Of a stretch of DNA of 64,000 nt, positions 47,435-59,859 are shown piece by piece. Each line of letters begins with the position of its first letter. The first letter of the stretch is position 1. This stretch comes from Caprella mutica. Lineage: Eukaryota > Arthropoda > Malacostraca > Amphipoda > Caprellidae. Made by a program: the position numbers and the translations under genes. Under the pieces are notes generated by a model. It ran no database searches. It had not been told where the DNA came from and saw only the letters and a program-made list of their open reading frames with translations. The DNA lies in assembly GCA_947561585.1 (NCBI GenBank), contig CANNZV010000503.1, positions 310,001 to 374,000 on the forward strand, in the 5' to 3' direction.

Positions 47435-48780
47435 TATTTGAAAAATCGGAAACATTTTTGTGGCCCATACTATATATTGCACAAAATAAAATCATACCTT
47501 ACATCATACCTCATCTTAAAAAGTACTCATAAAATTGAATTTCAGTTATAGGACTGTGAATTTTATTGGTGGGCAATTACATTTAACAACGTAAATATTT
47601 TCTTTTCGAATGACTTCTGGTGGTTATTGTTTTAGAGCTTTAGATTTGTTGTTTGCTCTCCCTTTTGCTCAGTAATATGAGGGCTTTCACAAAGCTTTAC
47701 TGGAATCAAGACGACCGCAACGTTTGGCAGAATCTGTCCTTTTATTTCCCTCTAAGAACCAAAATGTTTCTTCGATATTTTTATTGCTCGGAAATAGAAT
47801 TGTATTCCAAACCAACAATAATGGCTGGCAATATTTTATGATGGTATAAGAAGTGTTCATATTATTATTATTACAGTATTGATATTGTGTATTATAGCAT
47901 AAATATAAATGATGTAGTCTTATTATTTCATAGATAGAAAAATTCAATTGAATGATTATTTACATGTTGATAATTTCATAACTCTCACTGCAGTAATAAA
48001 TTTTATCTCAGAATTTTATGTAAATTATAAAAAAAATTATAAATATAATTATATTCAAATATTTTATAAATTGCAAGTTGTAGAACTTACTATCTGTGAA
48101 TTTTTATGCTTTATTTACAAAGTTTTGTGAATGATTATGAGAAGTTTTAAACTATATGAGTTATTATGGTATAATACAGTATAGTACACTCATAAAAATG
48201 GTCACAGCATCAAAAAGAAGGAAGAAAGATGCCTTTTAGCTTGAAATTGTTTTTATTAGTCAACTAAAACTCCTCAAATTTATATAAATAGAACTCTCTA
48301 CAACGAAGTAAGAGATTATTGCTCAACTTGTTTACTAATTAAATAATTATATAAGATGAGTCTTCTTGAAGTTGGTTTAATTCATATTAAATTGAGCTAA
48401 AATCATAAGACGATGAACAAGTTTCCTGAGATTTTAGTGTCCAACTTTACATAGTACGATTAATGATCAAACTTGTGGTGGAAGGAGATCAAAAATTGGC
48501 GGATTAAAGTAATTGAAGCTCAGTTCTCGAAACTAAATCGAAACTTGACTATGAGTGGGTGGGAGATAGCAATTTGATAGAATATGATGTAAAGGTGATA
48601 TAATGCTTTAAAACTTAAATTGTGTTCAAGAAATTCATCAACATTTACCTCCTAATTCAGATACATACTCCTTAAATAGCATCTTAATGATACTAAGACG
48701 AGAAAAAGGCAATAATTTGCTGGTTTACTTTTCTACACTCATAGAGTTTTAAAAATAGTTATACAATTCAATACTGATTT

Positions 48781-48826
48781 CTCCCGGGTAGCAATGTTTC
48801 TTGTAGCAACATTGCCACAATATTGT
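48781..48826. repeat. single end related to the element at 799-1016
   Basis: CCCGGGTAGCAATGTTTCTT followed by GTAGCAACATTGCCACAATATTG corresponds to the complement of the right end at about 970-1016. Only one end is found here, so this is a fragment or solo copy. Confidence 0.5.
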
Positions 48827-50601
48827 GAAAATTTTGTACCGAATAACTTCACCATCTGTGCACTCATGTGTGTTTTGTTCAGAATTGTAGCGAATGGCAA
48901 ACTATATTTTTTACCAGTGTATGACTGTATTCTTCCTTAGATGGCTTCTACCAGTTGGAAACCATAAATCGGATGGAAATAAAATACATCGAAAATAGTC
49001 TGCATATTTTTTTTGATGAAACATATAAAACTCTGCCATAAATTTGATAAATTTGAATAATTTCAATTTACGAAAGTATTTTTTATGCATAATCAAATAT
49101 ATTAGTGCATTGAAAAAAGAATAACTTCTGGATTCAATGAGCCATTTTTATATTTTAAAGTATACTATATCATATGAGAAAAAAAATATTAATGGGGTTG
49201 CTTCTAAATATACATCTACAAAAATATTTTTAGCTGAAATTTTATTTTTAAGTCAAATACCACGAATTGTTTTATATTATTTATTAACATCAAATTTACG
49301 CAAGAGAAAAAGTTTTTAAATAATGAAATATACTTATATATTCTTGAACAATTTAAAATAGTTATATTGGGAAAATTTAAAAGCTAATTCTTTGTACGAA
49401 GTAAAAAGTTTCAACATAATAATGATGGCTAAATCAATTATAAATCATGCATACATTTATTTATACATAATTACTAACCATTCATTATATTTATATGAAA
49501 AAATATTGCTTTTAACTTACATTACATTAATTACATTAATTACATTAAGTTACATTAATTTTAAGATTCATTACAGTTAATTTTTGAGACTTACAAAACT
49601 ATTTCAAATAAATATAGTCCACAACATTTCAGTGGCAGGATCAATGTGTCGATATCTACGATAATTTAAGCCAACTTTTCTGTGCGATAATAATTCTTTT
49701 TTAACTCGAATTTGGCGAGAACTCAATTTCTCTAATTAGTCTTTGCAAACTTCAATCCGGCGCTTAGAGAAGAGATTTATGGAGTCTTATGTTCATACGA
49801 TACCATTATTCTAATTACTTCATAGGCTGCTGCTATTTCGTAATTAATCAGAGAATTAAGTGTACACTGATACTGAGTTTATCTGTGAAACGTACTAGTT
49901 TTCTCTTTTATTACCTCAATTGACGCTGAAATATACATATAATTTAACCAAAATCAGATTATAATTTGATGAATTAGTCGCAAAACTAATGTTTATTGTT
50001 TTTTGAGTTAAAAGGGATATTGTATGAATAATCTTTTCCGTTAGAGTATACCATTATAGTAAAATATTATTTGTATAATCTTGCAGTAATCATTCAATTT
50101 GTAAGTAATCATTTATAATATAAATGGTTTCAAATTTTCAAATATTTTCTATATACTATTTTAAAATATATATTTTTGTTTAAAAAGGCTATAGTTTTCC
50201 ATTAAAAACAAGAAGGATGAAATATTTTTTTAGTTTTTTTCTTCACTTTAATGAGAATATCATTTCGATCTTACGGCCTTGACGGTAAATATAAAAAGGC
50301 AAGACTTATCAATTTGTTAAATAATGACGATCATCTCTTAATCAAATTCAAAATATAAATAGGAATATAAGAAGATATATAAATGCAAGGCAACTGCAAT
50401 GGAAAATTTAATGCAATAGAATGCGATAATAAAAAAAAAAAAAAAAATTATGATAGAAAAAAATTACATTCCGACAGTTAATAAAAATGACTGAGAAATT
50501 GATTTTATTCAGCATTGTAGCATTAATGGTAGAGAATATTCAAGCATGTTATACAGTGTTTTTGCTCCCTAATGATTAGTAATTACTTGTTCTGTGGTGG
50601 A

Positions 50602-50623
50602 AGAGAGAGAGAGAGAGAGAGAG
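50602..50623. repeat. GA dinucleotide microsatellite
   Basis: About eleven consecutive AG repeats. An ordinary microsatellite. Confidence 0.95.
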
Positions 50624-51224
50624 CTGTGTTAATGACGGTAGAACTCTGAGGAATTTCAAACTTGCAACAATTAAGAACTATGTATTTAATTATAATATAC
50701 CACATGTAATTATTTCACTCAAATTACCTACTGCATCGATTATTGCCTTTTATATTCGAAACTTAAGACCTCAAATATATAACATATTGAGCATGATCTC
50801 TTGGCTTGCTATAGATTTATCCAAAACTGATCATATAGTATTAATTCAAAACACTATAAATACTTTTACAAATGTCTGCTAATGTAGCTTATACTCTCAG
50901 ACTTCATAAGTTCTACACAAATGTAGCTTAGTATTATTTCTGATATGTAATATGTACTAACTATACTAAATCATTTCATTACATTAGAATTGAATTCTGA
51001 AAGAGAAAGATTCGCTTTTCTTGTATTTTGATGTATAATTTTTATATTTATTGCAGATAAAATGAATACAATGTATGTGCTGCTGAGAAAAGAGAAAAAA
51101 GAAGATAGTTTACATTTTACAAAATCATTTGCTAACACCTTGCAATAATATTGTCATTGAATGATGGTGAATTTACTATTAGTAATTCGAAATTTCTTTC
51201 TAAAGAGACCTACAGTAAATCAAT

Positions 51225-51430
51225 TATTAAAAGTGATCTCTGTAGCTTATTTAAAAGAGTAAATTTTCTCGTTTAGTAATTTCACTAAATTATTTACGAA
51301 AGGTATGTGAAATATTTTTAGTAATCTCCGTAGATTATTTTTAAAAGTAAGTGAAATACTTTTACTAATATCCGTAGATTGTTTAACGAAAAATAAGTAA
51401 AACATTTTTAGTAATATCCGTTTTTAGTAA
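51225..51430. repeat. degenerate 44-bp tandem repeat
   Basis: The motif TAGTAAT(C/A)TCCGTAGATT recurs at 44-46-bp spacing (TCCG at 51327, 51371 and 51417), with earlier, more diverged units before 51300. About five units in all. Confidence 0.7.
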
Positions 51431-52036
51431 TCGTTTTGAGATTTGTATGGTATATGTAACTTCGCAAAATAAAACATATTTTATTCATGCACCTGTTTCG
51501 ATTTTGGCTTTGGTTTTCGAAAAAAGGTAGATTTTAATTTTTAATTTTTACATATTTCAAAAGACGAGAATTGTACGAGTGTATATACTGGAATAGGAAC
51601 AAAGACAGTTTTGGAATCTTTGGAAGATTTCAAATAAACCAAAGAGGGTTTTTTCAAGTTTCCATCTGGTTTTTCTTTTATGAGCATTTTTTGATGACTA
51701 ATTAAAATTTTCAAAAAATCCAAATTTTCTATTTTGAACTGCGATAAATAGAGAACAAGAAATAAATTTGAAAAAGCCCTCTACTTATTGCTCAAAATGT
51801 TCCAAGGATTCTAAAACTGTCTTCGTTTTAATTAGATACGGAGCGTAAAAGTTGAGGCAATTCGTAAAACTGGATATGGGGTCGCAAAATTATAAATAGA
51901 AAACTAAGACTTGAGCGTAGACTGTGGTAACTTTTACTAAAAAAAATCTCAAGTCTCATGCTTCAATTAACTCTAATTTTACGATCATTCCTTTTATGAA
52001 TGATTTTAGTGCTCTTAACTCAATACAAATCATACA

Positions 52037-52857
52037 AATTGCATGGTATGGCTAGAAAATTGCATGGTATGGCTAGAAAATTGCATGGTATGGCTAGAAA
52101 ATTGCATGGTTTGGCTAGAAAGCTGCATAATATAGCTAGAAAATTGCATGGTATGGCTAGAAAATTGCATGGTATGGCTAGAAAATTGCATGGTATGGCT
52201 AGAAAATTGCATGGTATGGCTAGAAAGCTGCATAATATAGCTAGAAAATTGCATGGTATGGCTAGAAAATTGCATGGTATGGCTAGAAAATTGTATGGTA
52301 TGGCTAGAAAATTGTATGGTATGGCTAGAAAATTGAATGGTATGGCTAGAAAATTGTATGGTATGGCTAGAAAATTGTATGGTATGGCTAGAAAATTGAA
52401 TGGTATGGCTAGAAAATTGTATGGTATGGCTAGAAAATTGTATGGTATGGCTAGAAAATTGAATGGTATGGCTAGAAAATTGCATGGTATGGCTAGAAAA
52501 TTGCATGGTATGGCTAGAAAATTGCATGGTATGGCTAGAAAATTGCATAGTATGGCTAGAAAATTGCATGGTATGGCTAGAAAATTTAATGGTATGGCTA
52601 GAAAATTGTATGGTATGGCTAGAAAATTGCATGGTATGGCTAAAAAATTGTATGGTATGGCTAGAAAATTGCATGGTATGGCTAGAAAATTGTATGGTAT
52701 GGCTAGAAAATTGCATGGTATGGCTAGAAAATTGCATGGTATAGCTTGAAAATTGTATGGTATGGCTAGAAAATTGTATGGTATGGCTAGAAAATTGTAT
52801 GGTATGGCTAAAAAATTGCATGGCATGGCTAGAAAATTGTATGGTATGTCTGGATAG
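52037..52857. repeat. 21-bp minisatellite, about 39 units
   Basis: The unit is AATTGCATGGTATGGCTAGA A. Variants at one position (GCATGG, GTATGG, GAATGG) and a CTGCATAATATA variant unit define local blocks. Since 21 is a multiple of three, four frames stay open across the array (249, 268 and 282 codons among them). The plus frame would encode heptad repeats of the KLHGMAR type. There is no start context, splice site or non-repeat domain that would support a gene. Confidence 0.95.
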
Positions 52858-55468
52858 GCTAAAATCTGTAGGACTCAAACACCTATGTAACTTTTGTTAA
52901 TTACAATACCAGAATTAAAATATTTATTAATTCTTTAAAACTAAAGTATTATACAATGATGTAATACAAACTTGTTGCCTAATCAGACATTCTATTAAAT
53001 TATTACTATTCAAGATATTTGTGAATAGATGCCTGGAAACAGTAATAAATTATATTTGACCGGATTAATAGATTGAATTTTTAGAACAATCACATGGGCT
53101 ACTGTCGTCAATACCACTTATTTTAAAGAAATTTAGAGAAGAAGACAATCAGGATAGTCTGAAAATAGAAACTTTGTCATAAAGGCATTTATAAAGGATT
53201 GTTGTGTGTCATCATATAAGATGAAGCAGTTTCGGAAATATCTGCAACCTTGTGTAGATAGAGCCGCACAAATGACTTTGCAGACGTGGAGATCCGAAAT
53301 TTAGAAATGCAAGAAGCTCGGAAGTACATTTTTGTACAAAATACTTCTCTTCAATTTAATTTCATAAACCGTTTATCAGATTCAGAATCATAAAGATATT
53401 TTTTTTAAATGTTAAAATGGTTCTTGTTTCATTGTTAAGAATAATATATATATAGTTGTTATATCATTATTTTTATTCAATTAATTTATTAATCATTCAT
53501 TATATCACATTTAATGCAATAAGAATCAAAATTGAAGAGAAAACCAAAGACTTATTATCCAATTTACTTTAAATAGGCTCAAGCAATTTTTTAAATTTTC
53601 TTACAAAAAAGTAATCACTTTTTCATTTTATTTCCCGATTTCCTTTTATTCATTTATATGAAATTTCATAAATATGAATAAAATATAATCTCAAGTTCTT
53701 ATAGCTTTCAAGCAAAATTAATATGCAAAAACTAATATATATATAATATAAAAACTAATATATAAGTGTGAACTCAATCATTGATAAACTGAAACATTTT
53801 AACAATATTTTCTTACATAATAAAATAACTTTCATCGTACACTGAAGAATTAAATACCAATTCATAATAGGGGGACTAATAGTGCCAATTCTGACTGTAA
53901 ATATTCATTCGATTTAATTCAATGAATCCAGTCACTTGAAACAATTGAGTTAAACATTTAGTTTAAATTCTAATGAAATCCCCATATACATTTTCTTATC
54001 AATTCAGTTGGAAGTGAATGAATTATTAACGAATTTCGCATATAATAAAATGACTTGGCAATTATTATTCCATTAAATACTAAATATTTGATTTCTCCTC
54101 TCAATACAATTTGAATAAATTCATATGAAGATATCGTTGTTGAATCATCTAATGAAAATTGATATTGTGATACTTCAGTTCTCCATTTTGCTTTAGAATT
54201 TGAAATGAGTAAGTAAAATTGATACGAATTGAACTCTTATACTAGTACAGAGTCCTCTTTAGTGAATGGATAGTCTTGATCCATTTAGTGAAAAATTTTT
54301 CTTCTTTTGTCTACAATGAACAGCCATCAGTTTTCTATAAATAATAGCCATTCGATCATGGCAGACTAAAAAAAAGAGTGTTCACTAAATGGGGTAGTTC
54401 TCATACTCTGACTCTACATTCACTATAGAGGAGTCCACTGTAGAGGCATTATCTGTACCAATATTTATACGCTACAATTGTTTGTAAATAGTTTCAGACA
54501 ATCTCAGCAATGTTCCGGTGGTAAATTCTACCAAAAGAGGAATTAAAGAGGTCACAGTAGGTTAGGAGAAGGTTCTACATCATTATTGTCGCATTAACCA
54601 CGAATGATATAGGTTATTTCCGCACTACTCGAACACGCACAGTATTCGGAAAGCAGCGTTAACATAAATTATCAAACCATCTAACCTTCAGAAAATTCTG
54701 GTGGATGCATTAAGACCTGTGTTAGAATCAACAAATTAACACACCGAATACTATATGTCCAATTAAATATCCAAACACTGCGATATTAAAGTTACTTCAT
54801 GGAAAGCAAATATTCAATTAGTATTTGTAATTTAATTCATTGATACTTTATCATCATTATTTTTGTGATAAATAATGATATCCCTCTATATCGTCACCGT
54901 GAAAAATGAATGCCAAAGTTTGCTCCAGAACGGATGACTGGCATTCTGGCCCACTTAGTCGCTGTCCTCAGACTTACAAAGAAGCTTTCTTAGGGTGACT
55001 CAAATTGCAGGGCCTATTATTCAGGCAAATAGGCCAATATCTCATGAATATGGCCAACTTTCTGAAAATCACAATAGAAAATTTTGGTATCATTTTACTA
55101 CACAATGAGAAAGAATTGTTCAAAATGAACAATGAACGCAAGTGATTGTTGCGAAACAATACAATAATACAATACAATAATCTTTATTCAGAAAAAATAA
55201 AAAATATAAACATACATTTACAAAGTATTCAAATTGTTAATGAAATATCTGAAGTGCCGATAATAATGGCACTTATTATCGACAAATTTAATTATATAGC
55301 TATTTAAAAAATTTGAATAAAGGAATATTAATTATGAAAAACAAAATGCACTTTATGAAACTCACAATGCATAAGTAAGAATAAATATTTTTGAATGTAT
55401 TGACAATTCACCATAAAAAGCAATATGTACACTAATATTTATTAATCCTCGTATTCTCTATAGCATAA
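52858..55468. other. AT-rich DNA with a MITE and a possible retroposon 3' end
   Basis: Besides the MITE at 54246-54442, sequence at about 55155-55195 reads on the minus strand as GAATAAAGATTATTGTATTG followed by more ATTGT repeats, the usual look of a LINE/SINE 3' tail. No coding homology was recognised above it. The remainder is AT-rich and stop-rich. Confidence 0.4.
54246..54442. mobile_element. MITE-like element, family B copy 2
   Basis: The left end (TACAGAGTCCTCTTTAGTGA) pairs with the complement of the right end (TACAGTGGACTCCTCTATAG, then TGAATGTAGAGTC). A second inner pair, CCATTTAGTGAA, follows in both arms. It resembles the element at 9613-9842 in its CTCCTCTATA(A/G)TGAATG arm. Confidence 0.55.
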
Positions 55469-55477
55469 TAATTATTG
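55469..55477. repeat. left 9-bp target duplication of FB-3
   Basis: TAATTATTG, repeated exactly at 56528-56536. Confidence 0.85.
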
Positions 55478-56527
55478 GGTATCCGGAAAAAATTTCCCCG
55501 AGGAAAAAATCCCCCGGAGGAAAAAATCCCAAGCGGAAAAAATCACCCCGGAAAAAATCTATTGATAATAACATATCCTTAGTTTTAATCTTTGACCATC
55601 AGTTTCAAGCTAAATGCCCAATAAGAAACATCAAGTTTATGAGAGTGTAGCTGTAGACTCGTAAGAGTGTAGAAGATAAAGAAGAGGTAATATTTGAATA
55701 AGTTAAATTTTGGATATAATATTATACGAAATTTTGTTTATGTTTAATACTTGGTTAGTTAAAATCAATTTATTGTGCATCGTTTATTCTAGTGGTAATA
55801 CATATTAACTGAATGACATCGTTTGAACATTTCTGTGCCTTAATTGTCTATTGATAGTTCTATATCGCTAGTTTTAATCATCTACCATCACTATAGTTCA
55901 ATAGTTAACTAGTCTCATTCTACTGTGTATATATAATATATTTTAATAATATATATAATACATATATTATGTTACTTGTTTTAAGTGATTTAAATGTCAC
56001 AATCACAAAAGGTGCAGTTGACTGTAATTTAATTTCAAATAGGTAAATCTTCTACGTCAAAGTCTTTTGTAATATAACAATCATTTCAGGAATTTTGCTT
56101 AGAGCAACTTAGTGCTGGTGACACTCCTCTGAAGAATCGCAAACATCAATATTTTTTTATTATACTTCGCAATGTTATAGAAAAAAATGATGAATATAGT
56201 TCATTTATAAGCTATATTGAGGCCATAACACACAATTTAAACTTTCAGTTTTGTACAGCCTATTAACAATTTTCAGATTTTGTAACGTTAGTTTGCTACA
56301 GTGTTAACATTTTATATTTGTTTATTCAAACTGTTGTAATTTGATACTATAAGTACATGCTTTCTTCATGTTGTAGGTATTTTTGGGGAAATATGAAAAT
56401 ATTTATTACATATTCTATTTTTGACTTGAGAATATTCTTTCTTCGTTTGATGCTATCCGGGGGGATTTTTTGCGGGTGGATTTTTTCCTCGGGGATTTTT
56501 TCCTCCGAGGGATTTTTTCCTAGACCC
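55478..56527. mobile_element. foldback-type element FB-3
   Basis: This 1050-bp element is flanked by the perfect 9-bp duplication TAATTATTG. The left terminus is GGTATCCGG; the complement of the right terminus is GGGTCTAGG. The arms are four or five tandem units of about 15-17 bp of type GGAAAAAATCCCCCGA (55486-55560 and, inverted, 56458-56522). The interior is AT-rich and non-coding. End types, unit design and duplication length match FB-1 and FB-2. Confidence 0.85.
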
Positions 56528-56536
56528 TAATTATTG
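56528..56536. repeat. right 9-bp target duplication of FB-3
   Basis: TAATTATTG, the match of 55469-55477. Confidence 0.85.
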
Positions 56537-59040
56537 ATCATCCATAGTCATTTTCATAAACAATAAATATGTTTTCTATTATCTATATTTTGTACGCTAA
56601 AATATTAATTGTAGATTAAAAGAACGAAACATAATTCTCCAAAGAAAATTGTGAAGCTGCAGGAAATTAAATGATGATCCATTATAATGTTCTTTGCCTT
56701 ACTGTAAATTTTTATCTCGGTATATTTCGGATTCAGGAAATTAGTTTCACTGATGATTGTTTTCGATTGGTAAATGTATTCGATATTTAAATATAATATT
56801 TTGAAATGCAACGATGAAAAAGCCTGACCCAGTAATTACTATTTCTAAAGAAATTTATAACTTATTTTTCTTGTGTGTGGCCTAATTTCATATGTTTTAT
56901 TCGATTTTTTAAACAGATATATTTATCGTGATATAATTCATTTCCATCCTTGCCAGGTGATGGTTCATTAGTAATTGTATAGCAGGTAGATTGCAAACGA
57001 AAGATGATCAGTGAACATTTTAGCACTATTAGACTCTAGGCAGTTAGTTAAAGTGCAAATTAATAGAGATGTGTTTTAAATTTGGCAAAAATTTGCTATC
57101 TTTAAATTAGGGCTATTTAGTATATGGAATATTTTTAAATTAATAGCTTCATTTCATTTACAAGCTGAATTTAATATTTTGACTATCTTGATGTTTTGAT
57201 AAGTTATCTAAAGCATTATTTATAACAATAAAAGTTTTCATTCAGTCTACACGGTGAACGAAACAACTTTTAACGACTAAGGCCTATAATAATTGTTTAT
57301 ATATAGCTAATAAAGTGTCGAATATTTGATTTTTTTAGCAATTTTTCTGAATTCATAATTTTTTTTGCCAGGTGTATTTTCAGATTTTATGAATTTGCTT
57401 GCTTTCAATTAAAATTATTAAATGCGTTTTAGGGATAAAGCTCTCGAATTTCAAAATTTTGAATTACTATAAACTTATACCATCAGGATATCCTCGGTAT
57501 AGTGGTTACAGTCTTTAAACTATACATAACATTATCTTCAGTCTAATGAATTCACCTAAGTTCAAATTTACTTTGTGCAACAGCAACGATAACTAATATA
57601 ACCGATTTTAAATTTTAAATTTATCATAAAATTAATTCAGCAATGTCGTACAATATCTAACGAACATTAGCAATGATAATTGTAAATAGGGTATTGTTAA
57701 ATTAAAAAAAGTTCTTCGTATTAGCTTTTAATACATAATCTCTATTTCAACTTCCAACTGTGATGAAACGTATTCAATCTTTCATCTCATTTCAGCTGAA
57801 AAAAAGACCAATCTTATTATAGAACTCAGTTCAAATATACGGGAAATCATCAAGATCTACAGCTAAGATTAAAAGTTTTGAAGTAGTTCGTCTTCTCAAG
57901 ATTGACAGCAACTCGAGCTCCCTAATTAGAAGTTTTAGCTTTCAATCATTAACTTAGAGAGGAGCAAATCGAAATCTATATTATGTTCTTTGGTGTCACT
58001 GAACTTATTATCGGGTGATATAAGAACCTACTTTAAATCTCATTTGATAGATGTCATTCGTATCACTAGAGCTACCAATATTAATGCTATGAAAATATCA
58101 TTATGAAATTGTCTAATATATATTGAATTTGAAATAATTATAAATTGTTTATCTTCATCAACAATGTAACACTTATGCAAATCAACTGATATTGAAGAAT
58201 ATTTGACATATTGCTTGAAAATAAGAATAAACATGTAATTCTTATGATTCTTACGAAATATCTTATTATTAAACTATGTAATGTTATCCATACATTTAAA
58301 ATAATTCAAAGTAAATATCATGGTCGATTAATTGTCAATTAACTTAAAGCAAAAGCAAACCTTATCTTATTTATTTTACGATTCAAATGGCTTTACAAAC
58401 GGTCCACATGATTTCTATTCTGCTATTATCTTATGATATTATTATTGTGTGATATTCTATTATTATTAGTTCTATTGTTATATGATATAAATTCTATGTT
58501 TTGCTTGAAACTCGACACGTGTTTCAATCTAATTACTTTATTTTCCATTATGTCGTTAAAAGGAAAGTTATGAAAATTAATTCATATTATGAGTGGTTGA
58601 AATATCATTATTTTTAAAGTACTGAATTGGTCTGTGAAAACATCACTAATTATAGTCCTCACATGATATTTACATTGAATTATAAAGGTTTATTGTATAT
58701 CCAGAGTAACAATACTCTAGATATTGTTATATAACTTTAATTTGAGATTAAATGACTTTTCTAGTGTGGATTAGAATTATATTAAAAGTCAAACTTAGTT
58801 TTGTTTTTTGTGTCACCAAATACCATAAGAAAATTGAGCATTGTTTGAGGAATAATTCCAAACAACAATCAGTATCAAATTTCGTAATATTAGTAATTTA
58901 TTTGAAAATAGAATTTAAGGCAAGAAAAATATACGAGCTAAGACAAAAATTGCAATTAGAAATGGAATCATTTTAAAATAAAAATATCGCAATAGAAAAG
59001 TTATATAATATACAATAATCACAAAATAATTTTGAGAGGG
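56537..59040. other. AT-rich DNA; one tRNA-like fragment
   Basis: Stop-rich sequence. At 57491-57570, TCCTCGGTATAGTGGTTACA resembles the 5' part of tRNA-Asp with its A box, and GTTCAAATTT about 50 bases later resembles a weak B box, but no cloverleaf forms. It may be a relic of a tRNA-derived SINE. Nothing else recognised. Confidence 0.4.
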
Positions 59041-59105
59041 TTAAACGTTTGCTTTGGGACCAAAGACCATACCATTGACGTCAACACGAAATATTATACA
59101 GGGGA
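59041..59105 (-). CDS. predicted terminal exon of an unknown minus-strand gene
   Basis: On the minus strand an acceptor (CTTTCTGACTGCTTCTTTCAG, with a CTGAC branch-like site) ends at 59106. The exon then reads 20 codons to a TAA at 59041-59043, ending RVDVNGMVFGPKANV. It joins in frame to the small exon at 59229-59265 across a 123-bp intron. The block is visibly less AT-rich than its surroundings. No family is recognised. It could also be an untranslated exon or chance. Confidence 0.3.
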
Positions 59106-59228
59106 CTGAAAGAAGCAGTCAGAAAGGAAAGTGACTTCATGAGCAAGGGAGAAAGTGACTTCTCCTACCACCGTCAGTGACAATGACCATGGATGCAGGA
59201 GAGCTAAACTGTTAATGATGTCACTTAC

Positions 59229-59265
59229 CAATGAATGTGACGAAATGAGACACAATCACCTGTGG
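59229..59265 (-). CDS. predicted 37-nt exon of the same unknown gene
   Basis: It is bounded by a strong acceptor (CTTCATTTTCCTTTTTCAG, minus strand) and a consensus donor, ATTG|GTAAGTGA. In the frame that continues into 59041-59105 it encodes PQVIVSHFVTFI plus a split Val codon. One of its other frames also stays open within the exon but meets a stop soon after the junction. Upstream exons, if any, would lie above 59.3 kb and were not fixed. Confidence 0.3.
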
Positions 59266-59859
59266 CTGAAAAAGGAAAATGAAGAGGTGACAGTAAATGA
59301 TGCCTACTAATCTACCTATAAAAATGGAAATTGTGTTAAAAAAATGATAACATGATGAAAATGAAAATATATAATCCAAATTGCATCAGTTCGAGTTATA
59401 TGAGATGCCACCCTCCTTCTCTTCCATTCAATGCAGACAGCTACAGGGTAGAACCTTCAGCGCAGAATAACAAATATAATGAATATGACATAACTAATAT
59501 AATTTGATTAAAAACAAAAAAAATGAAAACAATTATACAGTATATATACTTACTACAATAATTGATCCCATTGGATCTAATGTATCAACGTTTTGGTCGG
59601 CAAAAAAGAGGAAAAAATTCACAGGAATAAAAGTGTCATAAAAATAGATTTTGTAGATAAATTTGGAATCGAAAATTCATGTTTCCCTTCACTTCTTTAT
59701 GGTCCTAATAAAGGAGTTAATATGCAATAAGTATTTAATAGTGACTGAATAAATAAATATAATACAGTTCTTTATTTATCAACTTTTTGATGCAGAAAAA
59801 TATCAATATTTACTCGATAATTAAATATTAATTTTTACATTTAATCATATTTTATACAA
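59266..59859. other. flank of the predicted exons, nothing definite
   Basis: 59400-59470 is less AT-rich and could hold a further minus-strand exon, but no clean acceptor-donor pair was found. The rest is AT-rich. Confidence 0.35.

Larger units (their letters stand above)
47435..52036. other. AT-rich DNA without confident genes
   Basis: Stop-rich sequence with short frames only. It contains the element end at 48781-48826, a run of ACATTAATT repeats at about 49520-49560, a GA microsatellite at 50602-50623, the 44-bp repeat at 51225-51430, and a weak inverted repeat between about 51596-51665 and 51765-51835. No RNA genes or exons recognised. Confidence 0.45.

Noticed and set aside
52000..52878. 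Long reading frames (249, 268, 282 codons) as genes
   Set aside because: They exist because the 21-bp repeat has no stop in four frames; there is no unique domain, splice site or promoter signal.
57491..57570. tRNA gene (tRNA-Asp-like start)
   Set aside because: Only the first ~20 bases and a weak B-box-like motif match; spacing is too long and no cloverleaf can be folded.
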